Shown here: positions 27,455 to 35,980 of the stretch, one piece after another
Position numbering within the stretch: the first letter of the stretch is position 1
Layout: the number at the start of each line of letters is the position of its first letter
Source: an uncultured Sterolibacterium sp.
Lineage (GTDB): Bacteria > Pseudomonadota > Gammaproteobacteria > Burkholderiales > Rhodocyclaceae
Reading direction: 5' to 3'
Assembly: GCA_903904605.1 (NCBI GenBank)
Contig: CAIVDC010000079.1
Coordinates: 1 to 43,077 of the forward strand
DNA: 43,077 bases
The notes under the pieces: generated by a model
Told to the model about the DNA's origin: nothing
The model's input: only the letters and a program-made list of their open reading frames with translations
Databases searched by the model: none
Position numbers and translations under genes: made by a program

Positions 27455-28111
27455 ATGCGCAAGATTCGACCGACTCGCCGCAGTGTGTCGGGAGTCTATG
27501 CCTTACGTGGCGAAATTCCCATCCAGTTTGAGTCCACGTTAGAGCGCGACTTTCTGATTCGCGCAGAATTTTCGCTGAGTATTCTGGACGTGATCCCCCA
27601 GCCTACCCAGATTCCATTCACGGGCGCCAACGGCCAAACGTATACCTACACGCCGGATTTTCTCGTCTACTACCGCTTGGGGAATGTGCCTTATGGAGAC
27701 TATCCAAAGCCAGTTCTGGTGGAGGTTAAGCCCGAGAAGGAATGGCGCAAACATTGGCGAGAATGGCTGCCAAAGTGGAAGGCGGCGTGGAGGTGCGCCA
27801 AGGAACAAGGCTGGGAGTTCCACATCTACGATGAATCACGTATCCGTGACCAGGCTCTTGCGAACATTCGTTTTCTGGAGCGATACAAGCGAATGCAATT
27901 CCCGGTCGAGGAAAGCCGCTGGGTGATCGAGAATATCCGGCAGATGGGGAGCACCCCCTTCCACTATATCCTTGCTCGTCACTTCATCGGATTGTACCGG
28001 GCCGAAGGGATCGCTCATATCTGGTATCTGCTTGCCGCCCGGCAACTGGACTGCGATATCAGCCGACCATTGAACGAATTTACCGAACTATGGGTACCGA
28101 CCAATGAATGA
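27455..28111 (+). CDS. tnsA: TnsA-like transposon endonuclease
   Basis: 218 residues from ATG 27455. The frame is open back to ATG 27329, but that part lies within the end-repeat array, and the family starts near RKIRPTRRSVSG. The restriction-enzyme-like catalytic signature is present: FESTLERDF (26-33), YTPDF with Asp68, and VEVKP with Glu90 and Lys92, matching the E/D/K set of TnsA. TnsA cuts the 5' ends of the element while TnsB joins the 3' ends, giving cut-and-paste transposition. It overlaps the tnsB start by 8 bp. With tnsB broken, it cannot form a working transposase. Confidence 0.88.
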   Translation: MRKIRPTRRSVSGVYALRGEIPIQFESTLERDFLIRAEFSLSILDVIPQPTQIPFTGANGQTYTYTPDFLVYYRLGNVPYGDYPKPVLVEVKPEKEWRKHWREWLPKWKAAWRCAKEQGWEFHIYDESRIRDQALANIRFLERYKRMQFPVEESRWVIENIRQMGSTPFHYILARHFIGLYRAEGIAHIWYLLAARQLDCDISRPLNEFTELWVPTNE

Positions 28112-28654
28112 TGAAGATGAAATCATCATGCCTAATGAGGCATTTGAGCCAATCCGTGAGCGTGTCACTGTCGAGGTCGGCGCTTTGGTCCAGCAAGGAG
28201 ATGCCGTTTTCCGGATTGCTCAGGTGCTGGATTTCGAGTCGGTCATTGGGGTCGAGGTGGAAACTGGACGGAGTGCCCCTTTACGCATTGGTGATTTGCG
28301 GCCTGTCTCGGGTGCACGAGACTCTAGCCGTTCAACCAGCCAGGATCTGGCCGAGATTGCCGACGATGATTGGCGTGTTGCAGAACAAAGGTTCGCTGCG
28401 ATCAAGCCGCTTATCGATCGGTACATGGTAGGACGTGAGGAAGCTGAGCGCCGTGCCAAGGAGGTCGGGGTCGATCCGGCCACACTCTATCGCTGGTTGC
28501 AGCGTTACAAAACCTACGAGGTCGTTACTGCGCTTATTCCCCAGAAACGGGGCTGGAAGGAAGGCAAGGGCCGTATCCCGCCATATGCCGAAGAAGTCAT
28601 TGAACAAGTCATTCGGGATTTCTATCTGTCGGCGCGCATCCAATATTACCCAGC
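28104..28654 (+). pseudogene. tnsB: tnsB 5' fragment, truncated by an IS21-family element
   Basis: About 183 codons of a TnsB/TniA-type DDE transposase survive: an N-terminal DNA-binding part with REEAERRAKEVGVDPATLYRW (helix-turn-helix, about residues 110-135) and KRGWKEGKGRIPP. The frame then runs into the IS end and stops at 28698-28700 in IS sequence. The whole rve catalytic domain and C-terminus (a few hundred residues in relatives) are missing and are not found beyond the IS. Assignment rests on its position behind tnsA with an 8-bp overlap and on the helix-turn-helix and linker pattern. Confidence 0.8.
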
Positions 28655-28853
28655 AGTGCGCGTTGAAGGATTACCCAGGGATGTCAGCCGCCTGTCATAG
28701 CGCGGTTTGTGGATAAGTGTAGCGTATTCGCAGGTTGTGGCACCTCCAATCATTGCGGCTCTTTTCCTTCTGACCTAACCAGAAGCTCGGCGGTTGCGCG
28801 GGGGAAGCCGCGCAGGGCGTAGCCCGAAGCGGATTTCCCCGCGCGGCGGCGAT

Positions 28854-29657
28854 TCAAAGGGGCGTCTCCTCGGCGGGCGATCTGGGCCGCTTGATCTGCT
28901 CCCGCGCCTTGATGCGCGACTTCGCCGTGGCACTGCTGTGACGGAACCGGTAGGACTCGTTGCCCGTCTCCACGATATGACAGTGATGAGTCAGGCGATC
29001 CAGCAGCGCCGTCGTCATCTTCGCATCGCCAAATACGCTGGCCCATTCGCCGAAGGTCAGGTTCGTCGTGATCATCACACTGGTGTGCTCATAGAGCTTG
29101 GACAGCAGGTGGAACAGCAATGCCCCACCCGCCTGGCTGAAAGGCAAATAGCCCAGTTCGTCGAGGATCACCAGATCCATGCGCATCAGCGCAAAGGCCA
29201 GTTTCCCGGCCTTGCCGACCGCCTTCTCCTGCTCCAGCAAATTCACCAGATCGACCGTCGAGTAGAACCGGACCCGCTTGCTGTGCTGGGTAATGCCGGA
29301 TACGCCGAGCGCGGTGGCCAGATGCGTCTTGCCGGTGCCCGTCCCGCCGATGAACACCACGTTGTGCGACGCCTCTGTAAAGGAGAGATCGGACAGTTCG
29401 CCGATCAGGCCCTGATCCACCTTCGAATGCTCAAACTCGAATCCGGCCAGATCACGATGCACCGGAAACTTGGCGGAATGCAACTGATAGCTGATCGAGC
29501 GCATGGCCCGATCAGTGTGTTCGGTGTCGAGCAGATGCTCGATCAGCCAGCGGGCGGATTGAAGTCCTGCTGAGTTACCTTGCGCAATGATCTCCTCCCA
29601 GGCGCCGACCATCCCGTACAGGCGCAATGCCTTGAGTTCCGCAGCGACATCACGCAT
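28854..29657 (-). CDS. istB: IS21-family helper ATPase IstB
   Basis: 267 residues from ATG 29657, preceded by GAGGAGGTG. AAA+ features: Walker A GGTGTGKT (104-111), Walker [10 protein letters not shown] and sensor-1 ITTNLTF. The C-terminal basic tail is typical. IstB activates IstA for transposition by binding target DNA. It overlaps the end of istA by 8 bp. The sequence looks intact. The closest use is with IstA from the same IS. Confidence 0.94.
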   Translation of the reverse strand: MRDVAAELKALRLYGMVGAWEEIIAQGNSAGLQSARWLIEHLLDTEHTDRAMRSISYQLHSAKFPVHRDLAGFEFEHSKVDQGLIGELSDLSFTEASHNVVFIGGTGTGKTHLATALGVSGITQHSKRVRFYSTVDLVNLLEQEKAVGKAGKLAFALMRMDLVILDELGYLPFSQAGGALLFHLLSKLYEHTSVMITTNLTFGEWASVFGDAKMTTALLDRLTHHCHIVETGNESYRFRHSSATAKSRIKAREQIKRPRSPAEETPL

Positions 29658-31146
29658 GGCCCACCTCCTCGCGCAGGCGGTCATAGCGTCCGGTATCGGC
29701 AACCGGCACCTCGGCGATTTCTAATTGAGTTTCCACAGAATCCGGTGGTGGTGCCGCCTTGAGCCGGTTAAGCACATTCTCGACGTGCTCGGCGCTCGGG
29801 TTGCCCGACTCCAGGACCAGTTCCACGGCGACCAACACCGCATCAAGTCCGAACTTCGGTACGGCGGCCAGCACCTTGGCCATGACACGGTCGCCGCCCT
29901 CATGCTTGAGTAGCAGGCCGCGCAGGCGCAGCAGCGGGTCGGGCATGTCGGCGAACGGGGCACCGTTGCGTAGGGCGCCGGGCTTGCGCTCAATCAGCGA
30001 AACATAATGCTGCCAGTCGTAGCGGGTCTGATTGCGCTCGAAGCAGCGTACATGGCTGGCTACCACGGCATCATGGGCGACGAAGTCGATCCGCTCCGGG
30101 TAGATCCGCACGCTGACCATCTGACCGACTAACTCGCACGGCGCCGAGTAGCGGCTGCGGTCGAAGCTCACCAGGCAGGTGCTGGACACTTTGCCCAGGG
30201 TCTCCACATAGCCGTCGAACGGGGTGACCATCGGCATCAGGCTGGGCTGCTCGTGTTCGAGCATTTCGGCGATGGTGAGGTCGCCGTACTCGGTATGGCG
30301 CAGCTCGTGCCACAGCGTCCGGCACTTGGCCAGTAGCCAGAGGTTGAGTTCGGTGAAGGAGCCGAATCGTTCCTTGGCGGCGTCTTGCCAGATGCGCAGC
30401 CGGCTGTCCTGGACGTTCTTCTCGACCACACCCTTCTCCCAGCCGCTGGCCACGTTGCAGAAGTCTGAATCGAACAGGTAGTGCGAGGCCATCGCGGCAA
30501 AGCGCGTATTGACGATCCGCCCCTTGCCCTTCTTGACCTTGTCCACGGCGGTCTTCATATTGTCGTAGATGCCGCGGCGGGGAATGCCGCCCAACGCATT
30601 GAAGGACCGCGTGTGGGCATCGAACAACATCTCATGGCTCTGCGTCGGGTACGCCTGTAGAACGAAGGCCCGGCTGGCACAGAGTTTCAGGTGAGCGGCC
30701 AGGATCTTGCGCCAGACGCCGCCGATCACCAGGCGTTCTTCGCTCCAGTCGAACTGAAAGGCTTCGCCCAGTTCGAAACGCAGCGGGACGTACGCTTTGA
30801 CCAAGGCTTGCCCGCCATTCTGACGCCAGCGCCGGACGAACGCTGTGACCCGACTGTAGTCGCCGTCAAAGCCGGCGGCTTTCACCTCGGCGAATAGCTT
30901 CAGTGCCGTGCGCCGGTCGCGCTTGGGGCGCCGGGCATCAATTTCCAGGGCTTTGGTGAGTTGCGCCGCAAAGGCCGCAATCTTGGTGTCCTCAGCGGGG
31001 CGCCGCCGGTATCTCGGCTCCGTACCTTCCGCTGCATTCAGCCAACGCCGCACTGTCTTGCGCGTCAGGCCGGTACGTCTTTCAATCTCCGACAACGATA
31101 GCCCGTCGCGGTAAAACATACGTCGAATAATTCCCAGATCCTTCAT
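29650..31146 (-). CDS. istA: IS21-family transposase IstA
   Basis: 498 residues from ATG 31146 (AGGAG lies 9-10 bases before it; an ATG at 31155 sits too close to that site). The N-terminal helix-turn-helix is [19 protein letters not shown]. The rve-type DDE core has Asp133 (FQFDWSEE), Asp195 (GIYDNM) and Glu242 (GVVEKNVQ). It catalyses cleavage and joining of the IS ends together with IstB. The frame is intact, so the IS may still be mobile. Confidence 0.94.
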   Translation of the reverse strand: MKDLGIIRRMFYRDGLSLSEIERRTGLTRKTVRRWLNAAEGTEPRYRRRPAEDTKIAAFAAQLTKALEIDARRPKRDRRTALKLFAEVKAAGFDGDYSRVTAFVRRWRQNGGQALVKAYVPLRFELGEAFQFDWSEERLVIGGVWRKILAAHLKLCASRAFVLQAYPTQSHEMLFDAHTRSFNALGGIPRRGIYDNMKTAVDKVKKGKGRIVNTRFAAMASHYLFDSDFCNVASGWEKGVVEKNVQDSRLRIWQDAAKERFGSFTELNLWLLAKCRTLWHELRHTEYGDLTIAEMLEHEQPSLMPMVTPFDGYVETLGKVSSTCLVSFDRSRYSAPCELVGQMVSVRIYPERIDFVAHDAVVASHVRCFERNQTRYDWQHYVSLIERKPGALRNGAPFADMPDPLLRLRGLLLKHEGGDRVMAKVLAAVPKFGLDAVLVAVELVLESGNPSAEHVENVLNRLKAAPPPDSVETQLEIAEVPVADTGRYDRLREEVGHA

Positions 31147-31221
31147 GGTGATCATCTCCTTTTGGCCCTGCTCAACAATCGAGCAGGAAGGTTAATCACC
31201 CTGGGTAATTTTCAACGCGCA

Positions 31222-31332
31222 CTACTCAAGTAAATCGGGTTCCATTAATTGCGCGCCAACACCTTTCAGCGCAATTTCAAGCCTAACAGTCCTCGCCGTC
31301 GGCTTAATCTCTACGTTGATGGGTATGGGCAC
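31222..31332 (-). other. Short open frame, likely 5' end of a truncated transposon gene
   Basis: Starting at GTG 31332, preceded by GAGG at 5 bases, a frame of 36 residues (beginning with PIPINVEIKPTARTV) runs inward from the transposon end. It stops with TAG exactly at the IS boundary. It was probably the beginning of a gene at the far end of the element that lost the rest when the IS and deletion arrived. No family is recognised. The stretch 31156-31465 otherwise holds only the IS terminus and the transposon end. Confidence 0.4.
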
Positions 31333-31420
31333 GATTACCTCACAAAGAATAACGCCACCCAAGCATAAGCGAGGATGGCGTCGTGAAGCACAGTAATAAG
31401 AACGGTTTAACTACCGGTTT

Positions 31421-31465
31421 GTCGCAATTATTTCCGAATAGTCGCAATAATTACCAAAAGTCACA
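31421..31465 (-). repeat. Other transposon end, with two GTCGCA repeats
   Basis: GTCGCA (the complement of TGCGAC) at 31421 and 31441, and terminal ACA at 31463-31465. Read inward it begins TGTGACTTTT, then nine bases, then TGCGAC, like the opposite end. Only two sites are seen here against four at the tnsA side. Confidence 0.75.
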
Positions 31466-31470
31466 GCCGC
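31466..31470. repeat. 5-bp flank of Tn7-like element, target duplication copy 2
   Basis: GCCGC directly after the last base of the element (31465); copy 1 at 27298-27302 is GCCGT. Removing one copy and the element restores comM. Confidence 0.65.
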
Positions 31471-32308
31471 CGCCGACCAGCGCCGCGCCGGATGCCGAGT
31501 GGTGCGGCGCTCGATAGGGACGCCGGCTCCAATCCTCCATCCGGAAGCAGCCGGCCAGGGATTGCAGCGCGGCGCTTTCCAGGGCCTCGGTCTCGGTCAT
31601 CGGCGGCAGGATTCCGGGGAAGCGGCTGGCCAGCATCGACTTGCCGGCGCCGGGCGGGCCGGAGAACAGCACGCTGTGGCCGCCGCTGGCGGCGACCTCC
31701 AGCGCGCGCTTGGCCTGCGCCTGTCCCTTGACCTCGGCGAGATCAGGGTATTGGGGCGCCGCGACCAGCGCCGCGCCCCGGTAGGGATCAAGATGCTGCC
31801 GGCCGTTCAGGTGGGCGCAGACCTCGAGCAGCGTGCGTGCCGGCAGGATGGCTGCCGTCTTCACCAATGCCGCCTCGGCAGCGCTCTCGGCCGGCAGCAC
31901 GAAGGCGCGCCGCGAGTTTGCCGCGGACAGGCACATTGCGAGTGCGCCGCGGATGCTGCGCAGTTCGCCGCCCAGCGCCAGTTCCCCGGCAAATTCGAGG
32001 CCGTCGAGCCCCTTGCCGGCAACCTGCCCGGAAGCGATCAGGATGCCCAGCGCGATCGGCAAATCGAATCGGCCCGACTCCTTGGGCAGGTCCGCCGGAG
32101 CGAGGTTGACGGTGATGCGCCGCTGGGGAAATTCGAATCGGCAGTTCTGGATCGCCGCGCGCACGCGGTCGCGTGCCTCCTTGACCTCGGTGTCGGGGAG
32201 ACCGACCAGGGTGAACGACGGCAAACCGCCTGCGAGGTGCACTTCGACGGTTACTTCGGGGGCCTCCATGCCGGCGAGGGCGCGGCTCTTCAGTACGGCC
32301 AGGGACAT
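31466..32308 (-). pseudogene. comM: comM (yifB) N-terminal part, cut off by a transposon
   Basis: 281 residues from ATG 32308 up to ALVGGG, after which the transposon end adds four foreign residues (CDFW) and a stop. It contains the Lon-protease-like ChlI domain (LAGGLPSFTLVGLPDTEVKEARDRV, NLAPADLPKESGRFDLPIALG) and the AAA+ Walker A GPPGAGKS in VLFSGPPGAGKSMLASRFPG. Without the Walker B half at 26644-27297 it cannot work as a helicase. On the minus strand nrsF lies upstream, 67 bp away. Confidence 0.95.
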
Positions 32309-32375
32309 GACAAATGGAAATTACGGGGATGCGGCGATTATAGGCCGCAGCCGAGGACCGGTGGGCCCTCGTCGC

Positions 32376-33017
32376 TTACCAGCGCAGCAGGCGCGGACCG
32401 AGCAGGGCGCCCACCACGGTCGGAATGAGCATGCCCAGGAGGTACCAGAAGCCGATAAACGGTGCCGCCATTTCCGGGCAATGCAGACAATACACCAGCG
32501 CGCCGACGGCTCCCGAGAGCAGGCCCGCGGCGGCGCCGGCAAGCGCGGGCCGGGTCGGCGCGAGGCCTCTTGTCGCCCACAGCACCGCGACGAATCCCGG
32601 TGTCGAGAGCATGGCCACCAGCAATGGGCAAGAGGTCCATGTGTCGCCGAAGAACAACTCCGGACGCTGGACCGGATCTGCCCGCAACAGCGCGAAGGCG
32701 GCGAGCAGCCACATCGCCGTCACCGGCAGCGCCAGCGCGCCGGGCACCCAGGCCAGGCGCCGGCCCGGCCGCGACAGGCGCAGGACGGCCGCCAGGCCGG
32801 CCGCGGCGATTCCGGCGACGAACGCCAGCTTGACCCAGAACATCGGCAGCAGCAGGGCTGCGCCAAGGTCGCGACGCACGCCGAGCAGCATCAACATCAG
32901 CAGCAGCGCACCGAGCGCACCCCAGGCGATGGCGATCCGGTAGCGGCGCGCGGCCGCGGCGGGCGCCACCGCCTCTGCGCCGGTGGCCAGCAGGGTCACC
33001 AGATCGTCGGTTTTCAT
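32376..33017 (-). CDS. nrsF: NrsF-type anti-sigma factor (DUF1109)
   Basis: 213 residues with about six membrane segments. Cys130 (TWTSCPLL) and the pair Cys177/Cys180 (YCLHC) sit at the positions of the redox- or metal-sensing cysteines known from Caulobacter NrsF. The start ATG 33017 overlaps the stop of the sigma gene by 4 bp, the usual coupling of an ECF sigma factor and its membrane anti-sigma. The protein should hold the sigma factor at the membrane until metal or oxidative stress reaches the cysteines. The inducer is inferred from that family. Confidence 0.86.
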   Translation of the reverse strand: MKTDDLVTLLATGAEAVAPAAAARRYRIAIAWGALGALLLMLMLLGVRRDLGAALLLPMFWVKLAFVAGIAAAGLAAVLRLSRPGRRLAWVPGALALPVTAMWLLAAFALLRADPVQRPELFFGDTWTSCPLLVAMLSTPGFVAVLWATRGLAPTRPALAGAAAGLLSGAVGALVYCLHCPEMAAPFIGFWYLLGMLIPTVVGALLGPRLLRW

Positions 33018-33586
33018 CGATCACCGCCGATCATCGCGGCGAGCGCCTTGAGGCCGCGATGCACGCCCACCTTGACCGCCGACTCCGACATTCCCGTCCG
33101 CTGCGCCGCTTCGCTGACCGACAGTCCTTCCAGCTTCATATGGACTATCGGCAGGCGCTGCCGGTCGGGTAAGCGTTCGAGGAGTTTGCCCAGGTCGCGC
33201 CGCGCTTCTGCAGCTTCTTCATCCGAGGAGCAAAGAATATCGATCTCGTCGTCCAGCGTGTCGGTGAGCATCTCGCGTTTCTCACGCCGGCGCAGCAGAT
33301 CGATAAGCTTGTACTTGGCGATCGCGTGCACCCAGGCCGTCAAGGGCTGCCCGGGGTCGTAGGTATGGCGTTGGTTGTGCACCGCCAGCAGCGATTCCTG
33401 CACCAGATCCTCCACTTCGTCGGGCAAGCGGGCGAGACGTTTTCTCAGGAAGGCGCGCAGGTGCGCGGAGAGTTCCTGCAGAAACGCATGATAGGCCGAT
33501 GCTTCGCCGGCGAGTCCGCGGATCAGCAGATCCCTGAGCCGCTCCTCGCTCGCGTTCGCACGGTTCGTCTGATTAGTTCGCTGCAT
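33014..33586 (-). CDS. sigF: ECF sigma factor of the SigF/ECF16 type paired with NrsF
   Basis: 190 residues. Region 2: [23 protein letters not shown], then [16 protein letters not shown]. Region 4: [31 protein letters not shown]. The start must be ATG 33586, because an in-frame TAA lies four codons upstream. The neighbour nrsF overlaps its stop. A GTAACC-N16-CGAA motif straddles the start codon (see findings). No bufferin-like or DUF692 genes that often accompany such pairs are present here. Confidence 0.9.
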   Translation of the reverse strand: MQRTNQTNRANASEERLRDLLIRGLAGEASAYHAFLQELSAHLRAFLRKRLARLPDEVEDLVQESLLAVHNQRHTYDPGQPLTAWVHAIAKYKLIDLLRRREKREMLTDTLDDEIDILCSSDEEAAEARRDLGKLLERLPDRQRLPIVHMKLEGLSVSEAAQRTGMSESAVKVGVHRGLKALAAMIGGDR

Positions 33587-33752
33587 TGACGCCTTTGGTT
33601 ACAGCTGGGGGAAAGCCATCCGGATGCTTGTCTGTCGCATACTGCAGGGCGCCCGCAGGGCGCCATTTCCACATTTTGCAGTCAACGGTGGCCGAGCGTG
33701 CAAGCATTTGCCGATTTTCGGCGCCTCAAATCTCCAGAGCAACGGTTGCGCC

Positions 33753-33773
33753 GCATCCCGATGATCGGGATGC
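33753..33773. promoter_or_regulatory. 21-bp perfect inverted repeat between marR and sigF
   Basis: GCATCCCGAT-G-ATCGGGATGC, 17 bp beyond the stop of the MarR gene. It could be a protein-binding dyad or an RNA hairpin. No T-run follows it, so it is not a clear intrinsic terminator. Confidence 0.45.
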
Positions 33774-33790
33774 AAGCCCTCGGCATGTGC

Positions 33791-34237
33791 CTAGTTCCCG
33801 CGTCCCCTGGCCTCCTCGAAGGCCTGACGCAGTCGCAGCAGGGTCGCTTCCGCCTGCTCCAGATCGCTGCTGCCAAACCGCGCGAAAGCTGGTTTGAGAT
33901 GCTCGAGATGGGCCGGGAAGACACGGGCAAACAAGGCCGCGCCCTTCTCGGTCAGCTGTACCACTTGGCTGCGGCCATCGGTCGCGGAGGCAAGGCGGCG
34001 CACCAGGCCTTTTGCGACGAGGCGGTCGACCACTCCGGTCAGCGTGCCCTTGGTGATCAGCGTTTTCTCTCCCAGTTCCTTGAAGTTCATGCCTGCCGTA
34101 TTGCCGAGCGTGACGATCAGGTCGAACTGCGCGGGCGTAAGGCCCAGGCTGCGGATATGCCCAGCCGAATAGCTCTCGAAAGCCTGGTAGCAGCTCGCCA
34201 GCTGGCGCAACAGGGAGAGGTAGGTTTTCGTCGGCAT
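33791..34237 (-). CDS. MarR-family transcriptional regulator
   Basis: 148 residues from ATG 34237 (GGGGGA ahead of it). A winged helix-turn-helix is seen in LTPAQFDLIVTLGNT, FKELGEKTLITKGTLTGVVDRLVAKGLVRR and the wing ATDGRSQVVQLTEKG. Long terminal helices provide dimerisation. The ligand and targets are unknown; family members usually repress their own gene or a neighbour. It lies 56 bp after ubiK on the same strand. The frame is open upstream into the ubiK region, but that part is not the protein. Confidence 0.88.
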   Translation of the reverse strand: MPTKTYLSLLRQLASCYQAFESYSAGHIRSLGLTPAQFDLIVTLGNTAGMNFKELGEKTLITKGTLTGVVDRLVAKGLVRRLASATDGRSQVVQLTEKGAALFARVFPAHLEHLKPAFARFGSSDLEQAEATLLRLRQAFEEARGRGN

Positions 34238-34293
34238 GCAATCCCCCGATCCAGTCCTGGCCGGCACTAAATGCCGGGCAAGCGGATCGACTG

Positions 34294-34539
34294 TCAGGTC
34301 TTGCGCCGTTCGGCCGCTTCGGTTTCCAGCGCTTCGACCCGCGCCTCCAGGGCGGCGAGTTTCTCGCGGGCGCGGTTGAGCAGCGCCACCTGGACGTCGA
34401 ATTCCTCGCGCGTCACCAGGTCGAGCTTGGCGAAGCCTGAGCTCAGCAGCGCCCGGGCGTTCTTCTCGACGTCCTTGGCCGGGCTGGCGGCGATCAGTTC
34501 CGAGAAACGGGTGGAGATATCCTTGACGATCTTGTTCAT
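34294..34539 (-). CDS. ubiK: UbiK (BMFP domain) ubiquinone biosynthesis accessory factor
   Basis: 81 residues from ATG 34539. An amphipathic N-terminal half (MNKIVKDISTRFSELIAASP) and a C-terminal coiled coil (LLNRAREKLAALEARVEAL) are the YqiC/UbiK BMFP pattern. UbiK binds UbiJ and lipid to support ubiquinone synthesis. Divergent from the torF-glnK-amtB operon, so the 242-bp gap carries both promoters. The neighbourhood of ubiK, glnK-amtB and comM is common in betaproteobacteria. Confidence 0.87.
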   Translation of the reverse strand: MNKIVKDISTRFSELIAASPAKDVEKNARALLSSGFAKLDLVTREEFDVQVALLNRAREKLAALEARVEALETEAAERRKT

Positions 34540-34611
34540 GGCGGCATCCGTTGGGCAAGGTTGTGACGAACCTTGGACAAAGTCTAGCACAGGCTTGCGA
34601 AAAAATTCGCC

Positions 34612-34663
34612 GGCAGCGCACCACATCGGTGCGCTGCCCGCATGGTACGCGACAAGTCGGTGC
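34612..34663 (+). promoter_or_regulatory. Two NtrC-type enhancer sites upstream of torF-glnK-amtB
   Basis: Site 1 (34612-34638): the perfect palindrome GGCAGCGCACC-5-GGTGCGCTGCC contains the NtrC consensus core GCACC-N5-GGTGC. Site 2 (34649-34663): GCGAC-N5-GGTGC, a weaker version. Centres are 31 bp apart, about three helical turns, and lie about 97 and 128 bp before the predicted start of transcription. This matches known NtrC enhancers. Confidence 0.8.
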
Positions 34664-34726
34664 AGGGCATTGCAGCTTCATCTCATTTATTGCAATAAGT
34701 ATTTGCTTTAATTTGTTATTTAAATC

Positions 34727-34743
34727 TGGCATGGAATGTGCTG
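34727..34743 (+). promoter_or_regulatory. Sigma-54 promoter of torF-glnK-amtB
   Basis: TGGCAT-N4-ATGTGCT-like element with GG at 34728-34729 and GC at 34740-34741, exactly 12 bases apart as required for -24/-12. Transcription would start near 34753, 29 bp before the torF ATG. The match at TGGCA is good; the -12 side GTGCT is partial (consensus TTGCA/T). Confidence 0.78.
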
Positions 34744-34781
34744 ATGGGAGCCTGCAGGATTTCATTCACAGGAGAACTACC

Positions 34782-35567
34782 ATGCGCAAGACCTTGATCG
34801 CTTCAGCCGTTGCCACTGCTTTTCTTCTTCCGACTCTCAGTTTCGCCGAAGACGCACCGGCTGCGGCTGCCCCGGCCGCTGCAGCGCCTGCCAGTCCATT
34901 CACCGGCAACGTCATGCTGGCCTCCGAGTACCTCTATCGCGGCATCGCCCAGACGCGCGGCAAGCCGGCCATCCAGGGCGGCTTCGACTACGCTCATCCG
35001 AGCGGTTTCTACGTCGGCACCTGGGGTTCCAGCATCAGCTGGATCGGCGACACTTACCCTGCCGGGACCAGCGCCAGCCTGGAACTCGATATCTACGGCG
35101 GCTACAAGGGCACCATCACCGGCGATCTCGGCTACGACGTCGGCGTCCTGACCTACAACTATCCGGGCACCTATACGCCGGGCGCCACCAAGCCCGATAC
35201 CACCGAAGTCTATGCCGCCCTCAACTGGAAGTGGCTCTCGGCAAAATATTCGCAATCCACCACCAACCTGTTCGGGACTCCGAACAGCTCGGGCAGCGGC
35301 TACCTGGATGTGAGCGGCACCTTCGATCTGGGCGACGGCTGGGGTATCGGCGCTCACGCCGGTCACCAGTCGGTGAAGAACACCAGCGCGGGCACTTACT
35401 CCGACTGGAAACTCGGCGCAACCAAGGATGTGGGCATCGGCACGGTCGGTCTGGCTCTGCTGGGCACCAACGCCAAGGACAGCTGTTCGTCCGGCCAATA
35501 TTATTGCTTCGGCGGTTATTCGGCCGGCAAGAACCGGGCTCTGCTCACTTTCGGCAAGACCTTCTAA
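34782..35567 (+). CDS. torF: TorF-family putative outer-membrane porin
   Basis: 261 residues from ATG 34782, with AGGAG 8 bases upstream. The signal peptide ends at LSFAED. The mature protein has alternating beta-strand pattern starting with VMLASEYLYRGIAQTRGKPAIQGGF, the TIGR02001 (TorF) hallmark, and ends in the aromatic terminal strand ALLTFGKTF. Members are found beside glnK-amtB in Rhodocyclales and are thought to let nitrogen compounds through the outer membrane; this is inference. First gene of the sigma-54/NtrC-controlled operon. Confidence 0.87.
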   Translation: MRKTLIASAVATAFLLPTLSFAEDAPAAAAPAAAAPASPFTGNVMLASEYLYRGIAQTRGKPAIQGGFDYAHPSGFYVGTWGSSISWIGDTYPAGTSASLELDIYGGYKGTITGDLGYDVGVLTYNYPGTYTPGATKPDTTEVYAALNWKWLSAKYSQSTTNLFGTPNSSGSGYLDVSGTFDLGDGWGIGAHAGHQSVKNTSAGTYSDWKLGATKDVGIGTVGLALLGTNAKDSCSSGQYYCFGGYSAGKNRALLTFGKTF

Positions 35568-35613
35568 CACTCCGGGATCGTCAGTCGCTGCCATGGCACC
35601 GGCCGAATCCTGA

Positions 35614-35970
<357 letters not shown>

Positions 35971-35980
35971 GGGGAACGTA

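Larger units (their letters stand above)
28655..31223 (-). mobile_element. IS21-family insertion sequence inside the Tn7-like element
   Basis: About 2.57 kb with istA and istB overlapping on the minus strand. Terminal inverted repeats: AGTGCGCGTTGAA at 28655-28667 and its complement at 31211-31223, each followed inward by ATTACCCAGGG with a one-base offset. Size and gene order fit the family. The outer flanks do not show a matching 4-8 bp duplication, which suggests that DNA next to the IS was deleted after insertion. Inside the istB-side end (about 28790-28850) a hairpin pairs GCGCGGGG with CCCCGCGC. Confidence 0.9.
27303..31465 (+). mobile_element. Tn7-like transposon inserted in comM, decayed core
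   Basis: 4,163 bp. The two ends in inverted orientation read TGTAACTTTT-9-TGCGAC and TGTGACTTTT-9-TGCGAC, with identical spacing and terminal TGT/ACA as in Tn7 relatives. TGCGAC repeats lie inside both ends. Cargo and core: tnsA (27455), a tnsB fragment (28104) and an IS21-family insertion (28655-31223). No tnsC, tnsD or tnsE is visible. The flanks are a 4-of-5 matching 5-bp duplication. The interior outside the IS is visibly less GC-rich than the flanks. Elements of the Tn6022/AbaR family are known to use comM as target in Acinetobacter; the present element is probably related but cannot now move by itself. Confidence 0.9.
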
